Positions 1-9,029 of a stretch of 64,000 nt of DNA are shown piece after piece. How positions within the stretch are numbered: position 1 is the first letter of the stretch; the number at the start of each line of letters is the position of its first letter. The notes below the pieces were generated by a model, which was not told the DNA's origin, did not search any database, and was given only the letters and a program-made list of their open reading frames with translations. Origin of the DNA: Pseudomonadota bacterium (lineage in GTDB: Bacteria > Chloroflexota > UBA5177); NCBI GenBank assembly GCA_021324655.1, contig JAJPIP010000073.1:1-64000 (forward strand), given 5' to 3'. Both the position numbers and the translations under genes were made by a program.

Positions 1-1304
1 CCGACGATGCCCCAATCCGAGACGCCGGTCGTGTTGCTCCAGACCAACCCGTCCTGATTTCGTTGCGAGAGGATGTAGCGCGCGGCCCGCACGGCGTGCG
101 GGTAGACAGTCTCGAGGAAGGAGCGGTCCCCCGTGGCGTGATAGTGGTGCCAGAACGCCATGATCAGGAGAGGGGTGTTGTCGTTGATATTGAGCCCGTA
201 ATCTTCCGTCTTCCCATTGCGGATGTCGTAGTACTCGATCATCATGCCGTTCTGCTCTTGCAGGCGGGAGTATGCGAGGAGCGAGTCACGAGCGAACTCC
301 GGCGTCAGATAATCCGCGCCGAGCGCGAACCAGGCCGTGTCGCGTCCCACGCTGTTGTTGGACCGCGTCGGGTCGTTGGTGAAGCACCAACCGGTGGGCG
401 CCTTGGACTCGACCCGCAGCATGTTCGCCTTGGCCCACAGCACGCCGCGATTGACTGATTCATCCGGGGTCATCACCACAGACTTGGCCAGGACCGAGGC
501 ATAGTACCGCTGGGTTCTGTCCAGCCCCTCGTCTGCACTCGGACACCCTTTGTAATGCGCCTCCGCCTCATCGCGGCCGTTTCCCATGCTCATGAGGTAA
601 TACCAGGAAGCCGATTGTCCGGGCTGGAGCTGATGGCGGTGCTGCAAAACGGCCATGGGCTCGCGTGGTGCCTTGGTGGCATTCGAGAGCGTTCCGGGAG
701 CGCGGTCCCGGACTGCCATGGCGTACGCGAGTGTTGTCTCGACGCTGAGTGGGGCATCCGAGGCGCCGAGGATGCGGACCCAGTCCGGGTGCGACTCGTT
801 CCAGAAGACGAGCGCCTTGAGATTCTGGTCGTACTCGCACAGCACATCCTGCGGCGTCGTGCCGCGCGGCAGGGCGAAGCAGTACGTCTGAACCCCACAC
901 GCCTCGGAACCCTCGTTGGTCAGCTCAACACCGTAATACACGCCGGGCGGATCCACTGACCCGTCCGGCCCCGGGCGGCCGCTGAGGACAAAGATGGTTT
1001 CGCGCACGTGGACGCCGTTGGCGAGATAGTACAGGTGCTCCTGGTGCTCGGCATGCAGGACAAAGGTGCCGATTGCCGCCTGTTCGAGATAGACGCCGGT
1101 CTTGTCGTCATAGTGGCGCACCTCGACGGTATCGAAGAGCGTCTCGCCAATGTCGATGTTGAAGACCTTCTGCAGGGCGCCGGTCGCCTTGATAATGGCG
1201 GCTACCTTCGGACCACCCAGCGTGCTGCCCACCGCGAGTTGATCGTCCGGCACCACATAGGTCGCCGAGCTATAGCTCTTCCCTACCCCCTTGGCGATCG
1301 CCAT
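1..1304 (-). CDS. Six-hairpin glycoside hydrolase (glycogen-debranching/GH15-like), 3' end cut by the window
   Basis: I read one open frame leftward from an ATG at 1304, preceded by a GGGGAG ribosome site, to the window edge; 434 residues are visible and no stop is reached. The N-terminal ~200 residues look like a beta-sandwich. The later part has alpha/alpha-barrel signatures: NNSVGRDTAWFALGADYL near residue 320 and NINDNTPLLIMAFWHHY near 375. These resemble bacterial amylo-alpha-1,6-glucosidase and related six-hairpin glycosidases acting on alpha-glucans or small glucosides. It probably works in the cytoplasm, as no signal peptide is seen. It lies 143 bp downstream of thrB on the same strand. 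The catalytic acids cannot be assigned because the C-terminus is missing, so the substrate is open. Another six-hairpin hydrolase sits at the far end of the window. Confidence 0.7.
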   Translation of the reverse strand, partial: MAIAKGVGKSYSSATYVVPDDQLAVGSTLGGPKVAAIIKATGALQKVFNIDIGETLFDTVEVRHYDDKTGVYLEQAAIGTFVLHAEHQEHLYYLANGVHVRETIFVLSGRPGPDGSVDPPGVYYGVELTNEGSEACGVQTYCFALPRGTTPQDVLCEYDQNLKALVFWNESHPDWVRILGASDAPLSVETTLAYAMAVRDRAPGTLSNATKAPREPMAVLQHRHQLQPGQSASWYYLMSMGNGRDEAEAHYKGCPSADEGLDRTQRYYASVLAKSVVMTPDESVNRGVLWAKANMLRVESKAPTGWCFTNDPTRSNNSVGRDTAWFALGADYLTPEFARDSLLAYSRLQEQNGMMIEYYDIRNGKTEDYGLNINDNTPLLIMAFWHHYHATGDRSFLETVYPHAVRAARYILSQRNQDGLVWSNTTGVSDWGIV

Positions 1305-1447
1305 CCACTGTCTCCCCTTCGACTTTCTGCCCTAGCCTAACGCGGAATAACCTTTTCGCATGACAATCTGAGCATCGTCCGGTCGCGCATCGCGCCGCGC
1401 GCCGAACGAACGGCCGTGCGTTGGAAGAGGCCCAGATCGAGGGTCAA

Positions 1448-2353
1448 TTACCGTTCGGGGGCGTGTTCCAGCGTGTTGACGGTGAGTCCGAAGGGCCGCA
1501 CCGCCGCCACACGCGTCTCGCCCCGACACGGTATTGCGTGCGCGGCCCTGAGCATGGCGGCCGCGATTCTTTCACCGGACGTCAGAGGCGCAAGGGCAAG
1601 CACGGCGGGGCCGGCGCCGGAGAGCGATGCGCCGTAGGCCCCGGCATCCAGCGCCGCCTGCATAATCTCGGTGAGACCGGGGACGAGCGACGCGCGGTAG
1701 GGCTGGTGGAGGCGGTCGGTCATGGCAATGCCCATCTCCTCCCACTTCCCGGCTGTCACAGCCGCTGCCAGATAGCCCAGCCGCCCCAGATTGAAGGCGG
1801 CATCTCGCAAGGGGACTTCGCGCGGCAGAGTATGCCGGGCTGCGGCCGTGGAAAGCGCTTGATCCGGCAGGAACAGGGCGACATCGAGCGGTATCTCACG
1901 TGCCAGGTGCAGGGCACGCACCCCGGCGCCATCGCAGATCGCCGCCGTCAGGCCGCCCATCACCGCGGCCGCCAGGTTGTCGGGGTGGGATTCCAGGCGC
2001 GCCGCCACGTCCAGCACATCGTGCGCCGACCAGGGTCCACTGCAGGCGGCGGCAGCAGTGACTCCAGCGAGGATGCAGGCGGCGCTGCTCCCCAGACCCT
2101 TGCCGAAAGGAATATCCGCCTCCATACGAAACGTCACGCCGGGAAGGTCCACGCCGTGCGCCGCGCGCCAGGCGTGCCACCCATCGCACACCAGATTGCG
2201 ATGTGGATCGACAACGCCCCCCTCGAGGACCGCGTCGTCCCCACCCGGTACTGCCGTCACGACGTTTGTTATGTCCAGCGCCAGGCCCAGCGTGTCGAAG
2301 CCCGGTCCGAGATTGGCACTGGTGGCCGGGACCTCGACACGGACGCTCCTCAC
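1448..2353 (-). CDS. thrB: Homoserine kinase
   Basis: Phosphorylates L-homoserine with ATP, the step before threonine synthase. It is a cytoplasmic GHMP-family kinase of 301 residues, a usual length. The N-terminus has VPATSANLGPGFDTLG (residues 8-23), and the GHMP ATP-binding loop PFGKGLGSSAA sits at residues 82-92. A C-terminal GASLSGAGPAVLAL motif is also typical. The open frame extends 64 codons further upstream, but I chose the GTG at 2353 because the homology starts there and it overlaps the thrC stop in a GTGA arrangement, indicating translational coupling. It is the last gene of the lysC-asd-thrC-thrB run, which covers most of the aspartate-to-threonine pathway; homoserine dehydrogenase is not in the window. 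Confidence 0.95.
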   Translation of the reverse strand: MRSVRVEVPATSANLGPGFDTLGLALDITNVVTAVPGGDDAVLEGGVVDPHRNLVCDGWHAWRAAHGVDLPGVTFRMEADIPFGKGLGSSAACILAGVTAAAACSGPWSAHDVLDVAARLESHPDNLAAAVMGGLTAAICDGAGVRALHLAREIPLDVALFLPDQALSTAAARHTLPREVPLRDAAFNLGRLGYLAAAVTAGKWEEMGIAMTDRLHQPYRASLVPGLTEIMQAALDAGAYGASLSGAGPAVLALAPLTSGERIAAAMLRAAHAIPCRGETRVAAVRPFGLTVNTLEHAPER

Positions 2354-3393
2354 GCCAGAGCCTCGAGCACACAGCCGAGTGACGCCGGGATGGGCTCCGG
2401 GACATGAGCGCGACTGAGCGCTGTCGCCGGATCTTTCAGTCCGTTTCCGGTCAGGACCGCGACCACCACTCGCTCGGACAGATCTTCTCCCTCGGCCGCC
2501 CGGCGCCGCAGACCGGCCAGAGGAGCCGCCGAGGCCGGCTCGCACATCACGCCCTCCAGTGACGCCACCGCCTCGTAGGCCGCCAGGATCTCCTCATCAC
2601 TGACGGCCCGGATCGCGCCTCCGGACTCTCGTGCCGCCGCCAATGCCTGGTCGCCACGGGCGGGTCGTCCGATGCGGATAGCGGTCGCCACCGTCTCGGG
2701 ACTGACCACCGTCTCGCCGCGGACAAGGGGCGCGGCGCCTTCCGCCTGGAACCCCCACATCATCGGCAGCGATGCGATGCGTCCGGCCTGACGATATGCC
2801 TGGAACCCTTCCCAATAGGCCGTGATGTTTCCCGCGTTCCCCACGGGAAGCGCCAGGATGTCCGGAGCACCGCCCAGGACATCACAGATCTCATAGGCGG
2901 CGGTCCGCTGACCCGCCAGACGTAAAGGGTTGACCGAGTTCACCAGTTCGGCCCCGGTGTGCTGAACGGCCTCCTGCGTCAGGGTGAGCGCGTCGTCGAA
3001 GCTTCCCTGCACCGGAATCACCCGCGCGCCATAGGTCAGCGCCTGCGCCAGCTTGCCGTGAGCCACCTGCCCGGCGGGCAGGATGACGCCACAGGTGACG
3101 CCGGCCAGGGCAGCGTAGGCGGCGGCCGAGGCAGCCGTGTTTCCGGTCGAGGCGCAGAGTAAACTCGTCGCTCCGCGCTCGAGGGCCGCCGCCACCGCCA
3201 TCACCATTCCGCGGTCCTTGAAGGATCCCGTGGGGTTCATTCCCTCTACCTTGAGATACAGGGAGGGACACCCGATCGTCGTCCCTAGACGGCGCGCGTG
3301 CAGCAGTGGCGTCGCGCCCTCGCCGAGCGTCAGGCGCGGGGTGGAGTCGGTGACGGGAAGGAAGGAACTGTACCGGTCGAGAAGACAGACCAC
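2350..3393 (-). CDS. thrC: Threonine synthase
   Basis: Converts O-phosphohomoserine to threonine with pyridoxal phosphate. The 347-residue protein has the PLP-lysine motif NPTGSFKDRG with Lys59, the STGNTAASAAAYAA phosphate/substrate loop near residue 90, and a glycine-rich PVGNAGNITAYWEGF segment. I chose the GTG at 3393 because family members begin with a short segment before RYSSFLPVT, and a GGAGA ribosome site lies 7 nt upstream. The frame is open further upstream, but that part is out-of-frame asd sequence. The gene therefore overlaps asd by 64 bp and is coupled to thrB by a GTGA overlap. Fold type II PLP enzymes can be confused with one another, but the thrB neighbour settles the call. 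Confidence 0.95.
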   Translation of the reverse strand: MVCLLDRYSSFLPVTDSTPRLTLGEGATPLLHARRLGTTIGCPSLYLKVEGMNPTGSFKDRGMVMAVAAALERGATSLLCASTGNTAASAAAYAALAGVTCGVILPAGQVAHGKLAQALTYGARVIPVQGSFDDALTLTQEAVQHTGAELVNSVNPLRLAGQRTAAYEICDVLGGAPDILALPVGNAGNITAYWEGFQAYRQAGRIASLPMMWGFQAEGAAPLVRGETVVSPETVATAIRIGRPARGDQALAAARESGGAIRAVSDEEILAAYEAVASLEGVMCEPASAAPLAGLRRRAAEGEDLSERVVVAVLTGNGLKDPATALSRAHVPEPIPASLGCVLEALA

Positions 3394-4379
3394 AGGGCCA
3401 TCTCCGCAATTTGCACGGCGTTCGTCGCCGCGCCTTTTCTTAGATTGTCGGCGGCAATCCACAGCGCCAGGGCATGCGAATCGTTCGGGTCGGGCCGAAG
3501 GCGGCCCACGAACACCTCATCATGGCCTTCGACATCCAGGGAGAGCGGATACACGTCGGCGTGGGGATCGTCGCGCACGATCACTCCGGGCGCATCGGCC
3601 AGGATCCGCCGCGCGCCGGCGGCATCAACCTCGCTGTCGAACCGCGCGTAGACGGCTTCGCCATGCCCCACCCGCACCGGCACGCGCACGGTGGTTGGGA
3701 CAACGTGGAGATCAGGGAGCCGCATGATCTTGCGCGTCTCCGCGATCATTTTTCGCTCCTCACCGGTCCACCCAAGCGGATCGAAAGTGTCGATGTGCGG
3801 GAGCACGTTGAATGCGATGCGGTGTGGGTACGGCGAGTCCGGCGCCCGCCCGGCGCGGTCCAGCTCGGCATCGAGCGTGCGAATCCCTCTGGCACCCGTG
3901 CCCGAGACGGACTGATAGGTGGAGACGATGACCTCGTGCAAGCCGAAGGCGCGGTGCAGCGGCTCGAGGGCCACCACCATCTGAATCGTCGAGCAATTGG
4001 GATTGGCCACGATACGGCGCCGCTCCCGGCCGACCTGATCGCCGTTCACCTCCGGAACCACGAGAGGCACGTCGGGCTCGAGCCGAAATGCCGAGCTGTT
4101 GTCGATCACCAGCGCCTGCTCGGCCGCAACGGGCGCAAACCGCCGGCTTACGCTCGCGCCCGCCGAGAAGAAGGCAATGTCGCAGCCCTCGAAGGAGTTG
4201 ACGTCCAGCACCCGAACCGGCACCGGTTCTCCTCTGAAAGTGACAGCCGTGCCGGCTGACCGCTCCGAGGCCAGCGGGACGAGATGTCGCACCGGGAAGT
4301 CCCGCTCCTCGAGGACGCGCAGGATCGTGCGCCCGACGAGGCCGGTGGCCCCGGCGACTGCTACGCGGTACTCTGCCAC
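3330..4379 (-). CDS. asd: Aspartate-semialdehyde dehydrogenase
   Basis: Reduces beta-aspartyl phosphate to aspartate semialdehyde with NADPH, the branch point toward lysine, threonine and methionine. The 349-residue protein starts with a Rossmann loop GATGLVG (residues 10-16). It has the catalytic cysteine in ANPNCSTIQ (Cys129) and ends with the family motif DNLRKGAATNAVQ. The last ~20 residues after IAEMAL are unusual and are encoded where the downstream thrC start region lies, so the overlap probably extended this C-terminus. The ATG at 4379 overlaps the lysC stop by 19 bp, showing coupled translation in the lysC-asd-thrC-thrB operon. Confidence 0.96.
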   Translation of the reverse strand: MAEYRVAVAGATGLVGRTILRVLEERDFPVRHLVPLASERSAGTAVTFRGEPVPVRVLDVNSFEGCDIAFFSAGASVSRRFAPVAAEQALVIDNSSAFRLEPDVPLVVPEVNGDQVGRERRRIVANPNCSTIQMVVALEPLHRAFGLHEVIVSTYQSVSGTGARGIRTLDAELDRAGRAPDSPYPHRIAFNVLPHIDTFDPLGWTGEERKMIAETRKIMRLPDLHVVPTTVRVPVRVGHGEAVYARFDSEVDAAGARRILADAPGVIVRDDPHADVYPLSLDVEGHDEVFVGRLRPDPNDSHALALWIAADNLRKGAATNAVQIAEMALWSVFSTGTVPSFPSPTPPRA

Positions 4380-5596
4380 CGGTCTTCCCCCTCCAGGCCA
4401 AACGCGGCATGCACGGCCCTGACCGCCTCCTCGACATGGCCGCCGTCGATGACGCAGGTAATCCGTATTCCCGACGTCGAGATGATGTCGATGTTGACGC
4501 CGAGCTCGCTCAGCGCGCTGAACATGGTGGCGGCGTGGTCGAGGCTGGAGAAGAGCCCGGAGCCGACGACCGACACCTTGGCCAGACCGGTCCGCGCCGT
4601 CACATCGCGCGCGCCTACTTCATCCCGCACCGCCGCGATCGTCTCAAGCGCGATGTCAAGGTCATCGGCGGCGACGGTGAAGGAGAGGTCGGTACGCCCC
4701 TCGTGACCGATGTTCTGGACGATGAGATCGGCATGCACATGCCGCGTGGCGAGGGCGCGAAAAACCGCGGCGGCGACCCCCGGCCGGTCCATAAGCGCTA
4801 CGAGGGTCACCTTGGCGACATCCATCTGATGCGCGACTCCCGCGATGCGGTTGGCAAATTCCATGCTTCCTCCAATCGAGGTGCCGGCTCCGGGGGTGAA
4901 GCTCGACGTCACCTCCAGCGGTACTCTCCAGATCTGCGCCAGCTCGACCGAGCGTGGCATCATCACTCGCGCCCCGTATTGCGCCAACTCCAACATTTCC
5001 TCGTAGGTGACGGTGGGAAGACGACGCGCACCCGGCGCCAGACGGGGATCGGCGGAATAGATGCCCTCGACATCGGTGTAGATCCGGCACAGACACCCGA
5101 GGCTGGCTGCCAGGGCGACAGCCGTGGCGTCCGATCCACCCCGTCCCAGCGTCGTCACCTCGTCCCATTCCCCGTCGCCGACCACGCCCTGGAACCCCGT
5201 CACGATGACGACACGTCCCTGCTCCAGCTCACGCCGGATGCGGTCGGGACGTATATCGCGAATACGGGCGGCACGGAAGGTGGATGAGGTCCTGATGCCG
5301 GCCTGCCAGCCCGTCAGGGAAATGGCGTCCCGTCCGCGCTGGTGGAGAGCCATCGAGAGGAGTGAGGCGGACACCTGCTCGCCGGTGGCGAGGAGCATGT
5401 CGATCTCGCGCGCCGGCGGGTGCTCGGTGACCGAGCGCGCCAGGACGATGAGATCATCCGTCGTGTCGCCCATGGCAGACACCACGACGACCACGCGATT
5501 GGTACGCGCGGCCTGCGCCACGAGGTCCGCTACGGCATGAATCCGAGCGGGAGACGCGAGCGAGCTGCCACCAAACTTCTGGACGAGAAGATCCAC
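4361..5596 (-). CDS. lysC: Aspartate kinase (with ACT regulatory domains)
   Basis: Phosphorylates L-aspartate, the first committed step of the aspartate family. The 411-residue protein has an N-terminal amino-acid-kinase domain beginning VQKFGGSSLASP, with a GRGGSDATAVALAA segment near residue 155. Two ACT domains occupy roughly residues 265-400 (KVTLVALMDRPGVAA and KVSVVGSGLFSS), as expected for feedback inhibition by lysine and/or threonine. In related alpha2beta2 enzymes an internal start makes a separate beta (ACT) subunit; I did not confirm one here. It lies 62 bp after folB and overlaps asd by 19 bp, heading the threonine part of the operon. Confidence 0.95.
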   Translation of the reverse strand: MDLLVQKFGGSSLASPARIHAVADLVAQAARTNRVVVVVSAMGDTTDDLIVLARSVTEHPPAREIDMLLATGEQVSASLLSMALHQRGRDAISLTGWQAGIRTSSTFRAARIRDIRPDRIRRELEQGRVVIVTGFQGVVGDGEWDEVTTLGRGGSDATAVALAASLGCLCRIYTDVEGIYSADPRLAPGARRLPTVTYEEMLELAQYGARVMMPRSVELAQIWRVPLEVTSSFTPGAGTSIGGSMEFANRIAGVAHQMDVAKVTLVALMDRPGVAAAVFRALATRHVHADLIVQNIGHEGRTDLSFTVAADDLDIALETIAAVRDEVGARDVTARTGLAKVSVVGSGLFSSLDHAATMFSALSELGVNIDIISTSGIRITCVIDGGHVEEAVRAVHAAFGLEGEDRWQSTA

Positions 5597-5658
5597 CGGC
5601 TGTCCCTAAAGCATGATGGTGCCCCGAGTGAGGGCCCCAGCACAAGTGCCGGTGGCCA

Positions 5659-6021
5659 TCAAGAGGGCGCGGGGCGGGTAATCTCCACGGCTTCTTCGGC
5701 GACCACGCCGGGAAGCGGCGGATACGGTTTGGCGAGGCGGAGCGTCACGGCATTCACAGGAAATCGGTCCAGCAGCCGCTCCGCGAGGCGCGCCGCCATC
5801 GATTCCAGCAGCCGAAACTCCCCTTCGCCGAGTGCCGTGACCACGGTGTCGTAGACGGCAGCGATGTCGACGGCATCGGCAAGGTCGTCGCTCACGGCGG
5901 CACGGCTCACGTCGAGATCCATGGCCACATCGACAGTAAAGCGGTGACCGATCTCCCGCTCCGCCCCCGCCACTCCTCCGTGCGCGAAGACGTCAATACC
6001 ACGCAGGATCAGCTTATCCAT
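5659..6021 (-). CDS. folB: Dihydroneopterin aldolase
   Basis: Cleaves 7,8-dihydroneopterin to 6-hydroxymethyl-dihydropterin and glycolaldehyde in folate synthesis. The 120-residue length is normal. Family features include the start DKLILRGIDVFAHGGV, the conserved Glu in the following EREIG stretch, and the C-terminal LRLAKPYPPLPG motif carrying the catalytic lysine. The other usual folate genes (folP, folK) are not adjacent, so the gene may simply share a transcript with the aspartate-family genes 62 bp downstream. A TATAAT element lies about 30 bp upstream on the same strand. Confidence 0.93.
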   Translation of the reverse strand: MDKLILRGIDVFAHGGVAGAEREIGHRFTVDVAMDLDVSRAAVSDDLADAVDIAAVYDTVVTALGEGEFRLLESMAARLAERLLDRFPVNAVTLRLAKPYPPLPGVVAEEAVEITRPAPS

Positions 6022-6038
6022 CGATCCCCGCTCCCCTG

Positions 6039-6056
6039 TACAATCGGCCCATTATA
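6039..6056. promoter_or_regulatory. Divergent promoter region between folB and dnaG
   Basis: Only 50 bp separate the two divergent starts. On the minus strand a perfect TATAAT sits at 6056-6051, which would start folB transcription near 6044. On the plus strand TACAAT at 6039-6044 could serve dnaG, with a leader of about 20 nt. No good -35 box is seen for either, so these are -10 elements only. The two would overlap and may compete. Confidence 0.4.
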
Positions 6057-6071
6057 GCCGCGGGAGCGCAC

Positions 6072-7916
6072 GTGGACGCAGTCGAAGAGATCAAGAGCCG
6101 CCTCGCCATCGACGAATTGGTGGGACGCTACGTTGATCTCAAGCGCTCCGGCGCCTCCTACAAGGGCCTATGTCCCTTCCATCAGGAGAAAACCCCCTCC
6201 TTCTATGTCACCCCGCAACGGGGCACGTATCACTGCTTCGGCTGCGGGAAGGGCGGCGATGTGTTCTCTTTCCTGATGGAGATGGATCACGTTGCCTTTC
6301 CCGATGCGCTAAAGCAACTGGCCGAGCAGACCGGGGTGGCGCTACCGGAGCGAGAGCGGCGCGACCACTCTCTCAAGACGCAGCTCTACGACGCCAACGA
6401 TGCGGCGCTACGCTACTTCCGGCGCGCACTTGAGGGACGGGCGGGAGACCAGGCGCGGGCCTATCTCGACGAGCGCAACTTCGGCGATGAGGCGATCTCC
6501 CTGTTCGATCTCGGCTTCGCGCCGCGTTCCGGTGACGGGCTCACCGCGGCACTGCGGGAACGCGGCATCCAGGATCGCATCCTGCTCGCCGCGGGCCTGG
6601 CGTCGGCCGATGAATCGGGCAGTACCCTGCGCGACCGGTTTCGCGGGCGCCTCATGTTTCCCATTCGCGATGTATCCGGCAAGATCGTCGGGTTCGGGGG
6701 CCGCATCCTGGGCGAGGGCCAGCCAAAGTACCTCAATTCCCCACAAACCGAGATCTTCGACAAGAGCTCCGTGCTGTTCGGCATCCACCGCACCGGGACG
6801 GCAATGAAGGATGCGGGCTCAGCGGTACTGGTGGAGGGCTATCTGGACGCGGTGAGGGCCCACCTTGGTGGATTTACCAACGTCGTGGCGAGTCTCGGCA
6901 CCGCCGTGACGTCCAAGCAACTGTCTCTCTTGGGCCGGATGACCCAGACCGTCATTCTGGCGCTGGACCCTGATCCGGCCGGCCAAGGTGCGGCCATCCG
7001 GGCCTCGCTGACGGCCCTCCACGAGGCGACTCGTTCGCGCGCGCGCAACGCAGAGACTCTGGACCTCCGGATCGCACGGCTCCCGGACGGTCATGGCGAC
7101 CCCGATGAATTGATTCGCGACCATCCCGATCTCTGGGAGAGCGCGCTACAGGAAGCGGTACCGGCCTTCGAGTTCTTCTTTCGCCAGACGATGGATTCGC
7201 TCGATCACTCGACGCCTGCCTGGCGCCAGGAGGCCATCGATCAGATCCTTCCGGCCATCCAACAGCTGTCGCCGTCACCCGGCTGGCAGGCCGTCTGGAT
7301 CGAGCGGCTCGCCGCGGAGGCGGGCGTGGACGTACGGGCGGTGCAGCGGGCCATGCCGCGCTCGGCGGCTCCCCGCCGTCCTCCCCGGGAGGATGTGGTG
7401 GCGCGCACGACGGCCCGTGCCCTGGCCGGCGACTCGGTGATCGAGGTCGAGCGGGCGCTGCTCGCCCTCCTCCTTCAGATCCTGGTCGTCCCGCGTGATG
7501 CCTCGCACGCCCTCGCGGACGTCACGCTGCGCGACGAAAGGCACCGAAGCATCCTGGCCCGCCTACTCGCCTGGCAGAACTACGACTACGACCTCTTCCG
7601 GGAAGACCTTCCGGAGGACGCCCGGGCGGTGGCCGACGAGCTACGCGGACGCGGGGCGCCGGTGGAGGACGGCAAGATCAGCATCGGGGTGCGTCTCCAC
7701 CTCGCCCAGCTGCGACGTGCTCATCTGCAGGAAGAGCAAAGTCGGGCACGGGCGGCACTCGACGGCATGCCGCTGGAGGACCAGATGGCAGCTGCCGCCT
7801 CCATCGCGCGCATGGAAGGGGAACGGCGCGAGCTCGACCAGGAGATGGAACGGCTCCATGTCCTGGTCATGCAGGGCCGTCAGGGAACGATTGACCAGGA
7901 ATCCGGCAATCGGTAG
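6072..7916 (+). CDS. dnaG: DNA primase
   Basis: Makes RNA primers for replication, working with the replicative helicase at the fork. The 614-residue protein, typical for bacterial DnaG, has an N-terminal CHC2 zinc finger with Cys34, His37, Cys55 and Cys58, and a catalytic TOPRIM core at roughly residues 255-345. Acidic motifs there include VLVEGYLDAV and ILALDPDPAG. The C-terminal ~150 residues form the helicase-binding region and are less conserved. The start is GTG at 6072, giving the standard MDAVEEIKSRL beginning. Unlike many genomes it is not followed by rpoD; a divergent folB precedes it and an unknown convergent gene overlaps its last 37 bp. Confidence 0.97.
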   Translation: MDAVEEIKSRLAIDELVGRYVDLKRSGASYKGLCPFHQEKTPSFYVTPQRGTYHCFGCGKGGDVFSFLMEMDHVAFPDALKQLAEQTGVALPERERRDHSLKTQLYDANDAALRYFRRALEGRAGDQARAYLDERNFGDEAISLFDLGFAPRSGDGLTAALRERGIQDRILLAAGLASADESGSTLRDRFRGRLMFPIRDVSGKIVGFGGRILGEGQPKYLNSPQTEIFDKSSVLFGIHRTGTAMKDAGSAVLVEGYLDAVRAHLGGFTNVVASLGTAVTSKQLSLLGRMTQTVILALDPDPAGQGAAIRASLTALHEATRSRARNAETLDLRIARLPDGHGDPDELIRDHPDLWESALQEAVPAFEFFFRQTMDSLDHSTPAWRQEAIDQILPAIQQLSPSPGWQAVWIERLAAEAGVDVRAVQRAMPRSAAPRRPPREDVVARTTARALAGDSVIEVERALLALLLQILVVPRDASHALADVTLRDERHRSILARLLAWQNYDYDLFREDLPEDARAVADELRGRGAPVEDGKISIGVRLHLAQLRRAHLQEEQSRARAALDGMPLEDQMAAAASIARMEGERRELDQEMERLHVLVMQGRQGTIDQESGNR

Positions 7917-8380
7917 CTGATGGTACGCCGCGAGTAGCGCTCGCCGTTGTGGATATGCACCTCACCCGCGCGCTCGACGGCGTAGAAGTGGTTGAGCACC
8001 TGGATGATGCGCCGATCCTTGAGATTAAAAATGATCAACCCCGTGCGCGTCGGTTCCAGGCTCTTCTCCCGCGTGACGTCGTCGACGACGCGAAAGACGG
8101 GCTCGGCCCGGCGGTCTTCCAGCTCCCGGTGAATCGAGCTGTAATCGCCTTCCACATTGTGCTCGTCGAAGACCAGAAGGCCGCGGCCCACGTGAAAGCG
8201 TAGGCGCCGGTCGATCGCATCAGCCCGCTCGATCATGTCCCGCAGTGACGACGGATTCGAGGCGCAGGCAGCGACGAGCGGCATGAGCAGGAACCCGTCG
8301 CCGACGAAGCTGATCGTCCCCCCGGGGTCCACGATCGTGTACCGCATGTTGTACTCGGGGAAGGTATCTCGGGCGTTCAT
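7880..8380 (-). CDS. Uncharacterised 166-residue protein
   Basis: I do not recognise this family. The frame is open to 8650, but the upstream part is antisense to rsfS, so I place the start at the ATG at 8380 (MNARDTFPEYNMRYT). A second candidate is the ATG eleven codons later (MRYTIVDPGG). The protein is soluble, with no signal peptide or membrane span. It begins with a small beta-rich stretch (YTIVDPGGTISFVGDGFLL), followed by a helical segment and a C-terminal part with GLIIFNLKDRRIIQVLNHF. Its 3' end overlaps the dnaG 3' end by 37 bp on the opposite strand. It is divergent from rsfS with 58 bp between starts. Confidence 0.6.
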   Translation of the reverse strand: MNARDTFPEYNMRYTIVDPGGTISFVGDGFLLMPLVAACASNPSSLRDMIERADAIDRRLRFHVGRGLLVFDEHNVEGDYSSIHRELEDRRAEPVFRVVDDVTREKSLEPTRTGLIIFNLKDRRIIQVLNHFYAVERAGEVHIHNGERYSRRTISYRLPDSWSIVP

Positions 8381-8438
8381 GGTAAGAGGATACACAGCGG
8401 CCAGAGACGGCGGATAGGGCGGGTGGTAAACTGGGGCG

Positions 8439-8819
8439 ATGCAGAGTCCCTCGCCCACGGCCCAGACGGGAGAGTACGACGCCCAGGCCATCGCGCGCGA
8501 AATAGTTGACGTCTGCGTCGACCGCAAGGCTCTCGACGTCACGCTGATCGAGATCGGGCGAGTCACGACCCTGGCCGAGTACTTCGTGATCTGCACCGGA
8601 ACCAGCGACCGGCAGATTGGGGCCATCGCTCGGGCAGTCCGCGATGCCATGAAGGAGCAAGGGATCAGGTTACTCGCCGAGGAAGGTCTCCCGCAGGATG
8701 GATGGGTTTTGTTAGACTACGGCCAAGTTATCGTCCATGTCTTCAGTCCGGAGCAGCGCGCGTACTACGACCTGGAACGTCGCTGGCATGAAGCTCCCAC
8801 CTTGCTCCGCATTCAGTAG
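8439..8819 (+). CDS. rsfS: Ribosome silencing factor RsfS (Iojap family)
   Basis: Binds ribosomal protein L14 on the 50S subunit and blocks joining with 30S, lowering translation in poor nutrient conditions. The 126-residue protein has the family core: ALDVTLIEIGRVTTLAEYFV, then the CTGTSDRQIGAIA motif, and near the end a DYGQVIVHVFSPEQRAYYDL segment typical of RsfS. In many genomes it follows nadD; here nadD is not adjacent. A tiny membrane protein gene starts 9 bp downstream and is probably in the same transcript. Confidence 0.95.
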   Translation: MQSPSPTAQTGEYDAQAIAREIVDVCVDRKALDVTLIEIGRVTTLAEYFVICTGTSDRQIGAIARAVRDAMKEQGIRLLAEEGLPQDGWVLLDYGQVIVHVFSPEQRAYYDLERRWHEAPTLLRIQ

Positions 8820-8828
8820 GGGGTATAC

Positions 8829-9014
8829 GTGAATCCCGTAACGTTCGATCGGGTGCGTTTCTTTGTGCTGGGTCTGGTCGTGGGTGCCGGTGTCGGCTCC
8901 ATCCTCACTGCGCTACTCACGCAGTACATCGAGCACGGAGACGTCCTCTATCCCGCGCGCGTCCGGTTCTCGCACCAGGGCAAGCACGTCAACTTCGAGC
9001 TCCTGCTGCAGTAG
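8829..9014 (+). CDS. Small single-span membrane protein, unknown
   Basis: This 61-residue ORF starts at a GTG 9 bp after the rsfS stop. It has one clear hydrophobic span (RFFVLGLVVGAGVGSILTAL, residues 10-29) followed by a short polar tail that contains a possible beta strand (VRFSHQGKHVNFELLLQ). It resembles the small N-terminally anchored YtxH-like or unannotated proteins often seen next to housekeeping genes, but no family can be assigned. Close spacing with rsfS argues that it is real. It ends 15 bp before the convergent mutS2 stop. Confidence 0.55.
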   Translation: MNPVTFDRVRFFVLGLVVGAGVGSILTALLTQYIEHGDVLYPARVRFSHQGKHVNFELLLQ

Positions 9015-9029
9015 CGAACGTCCCCTGAT

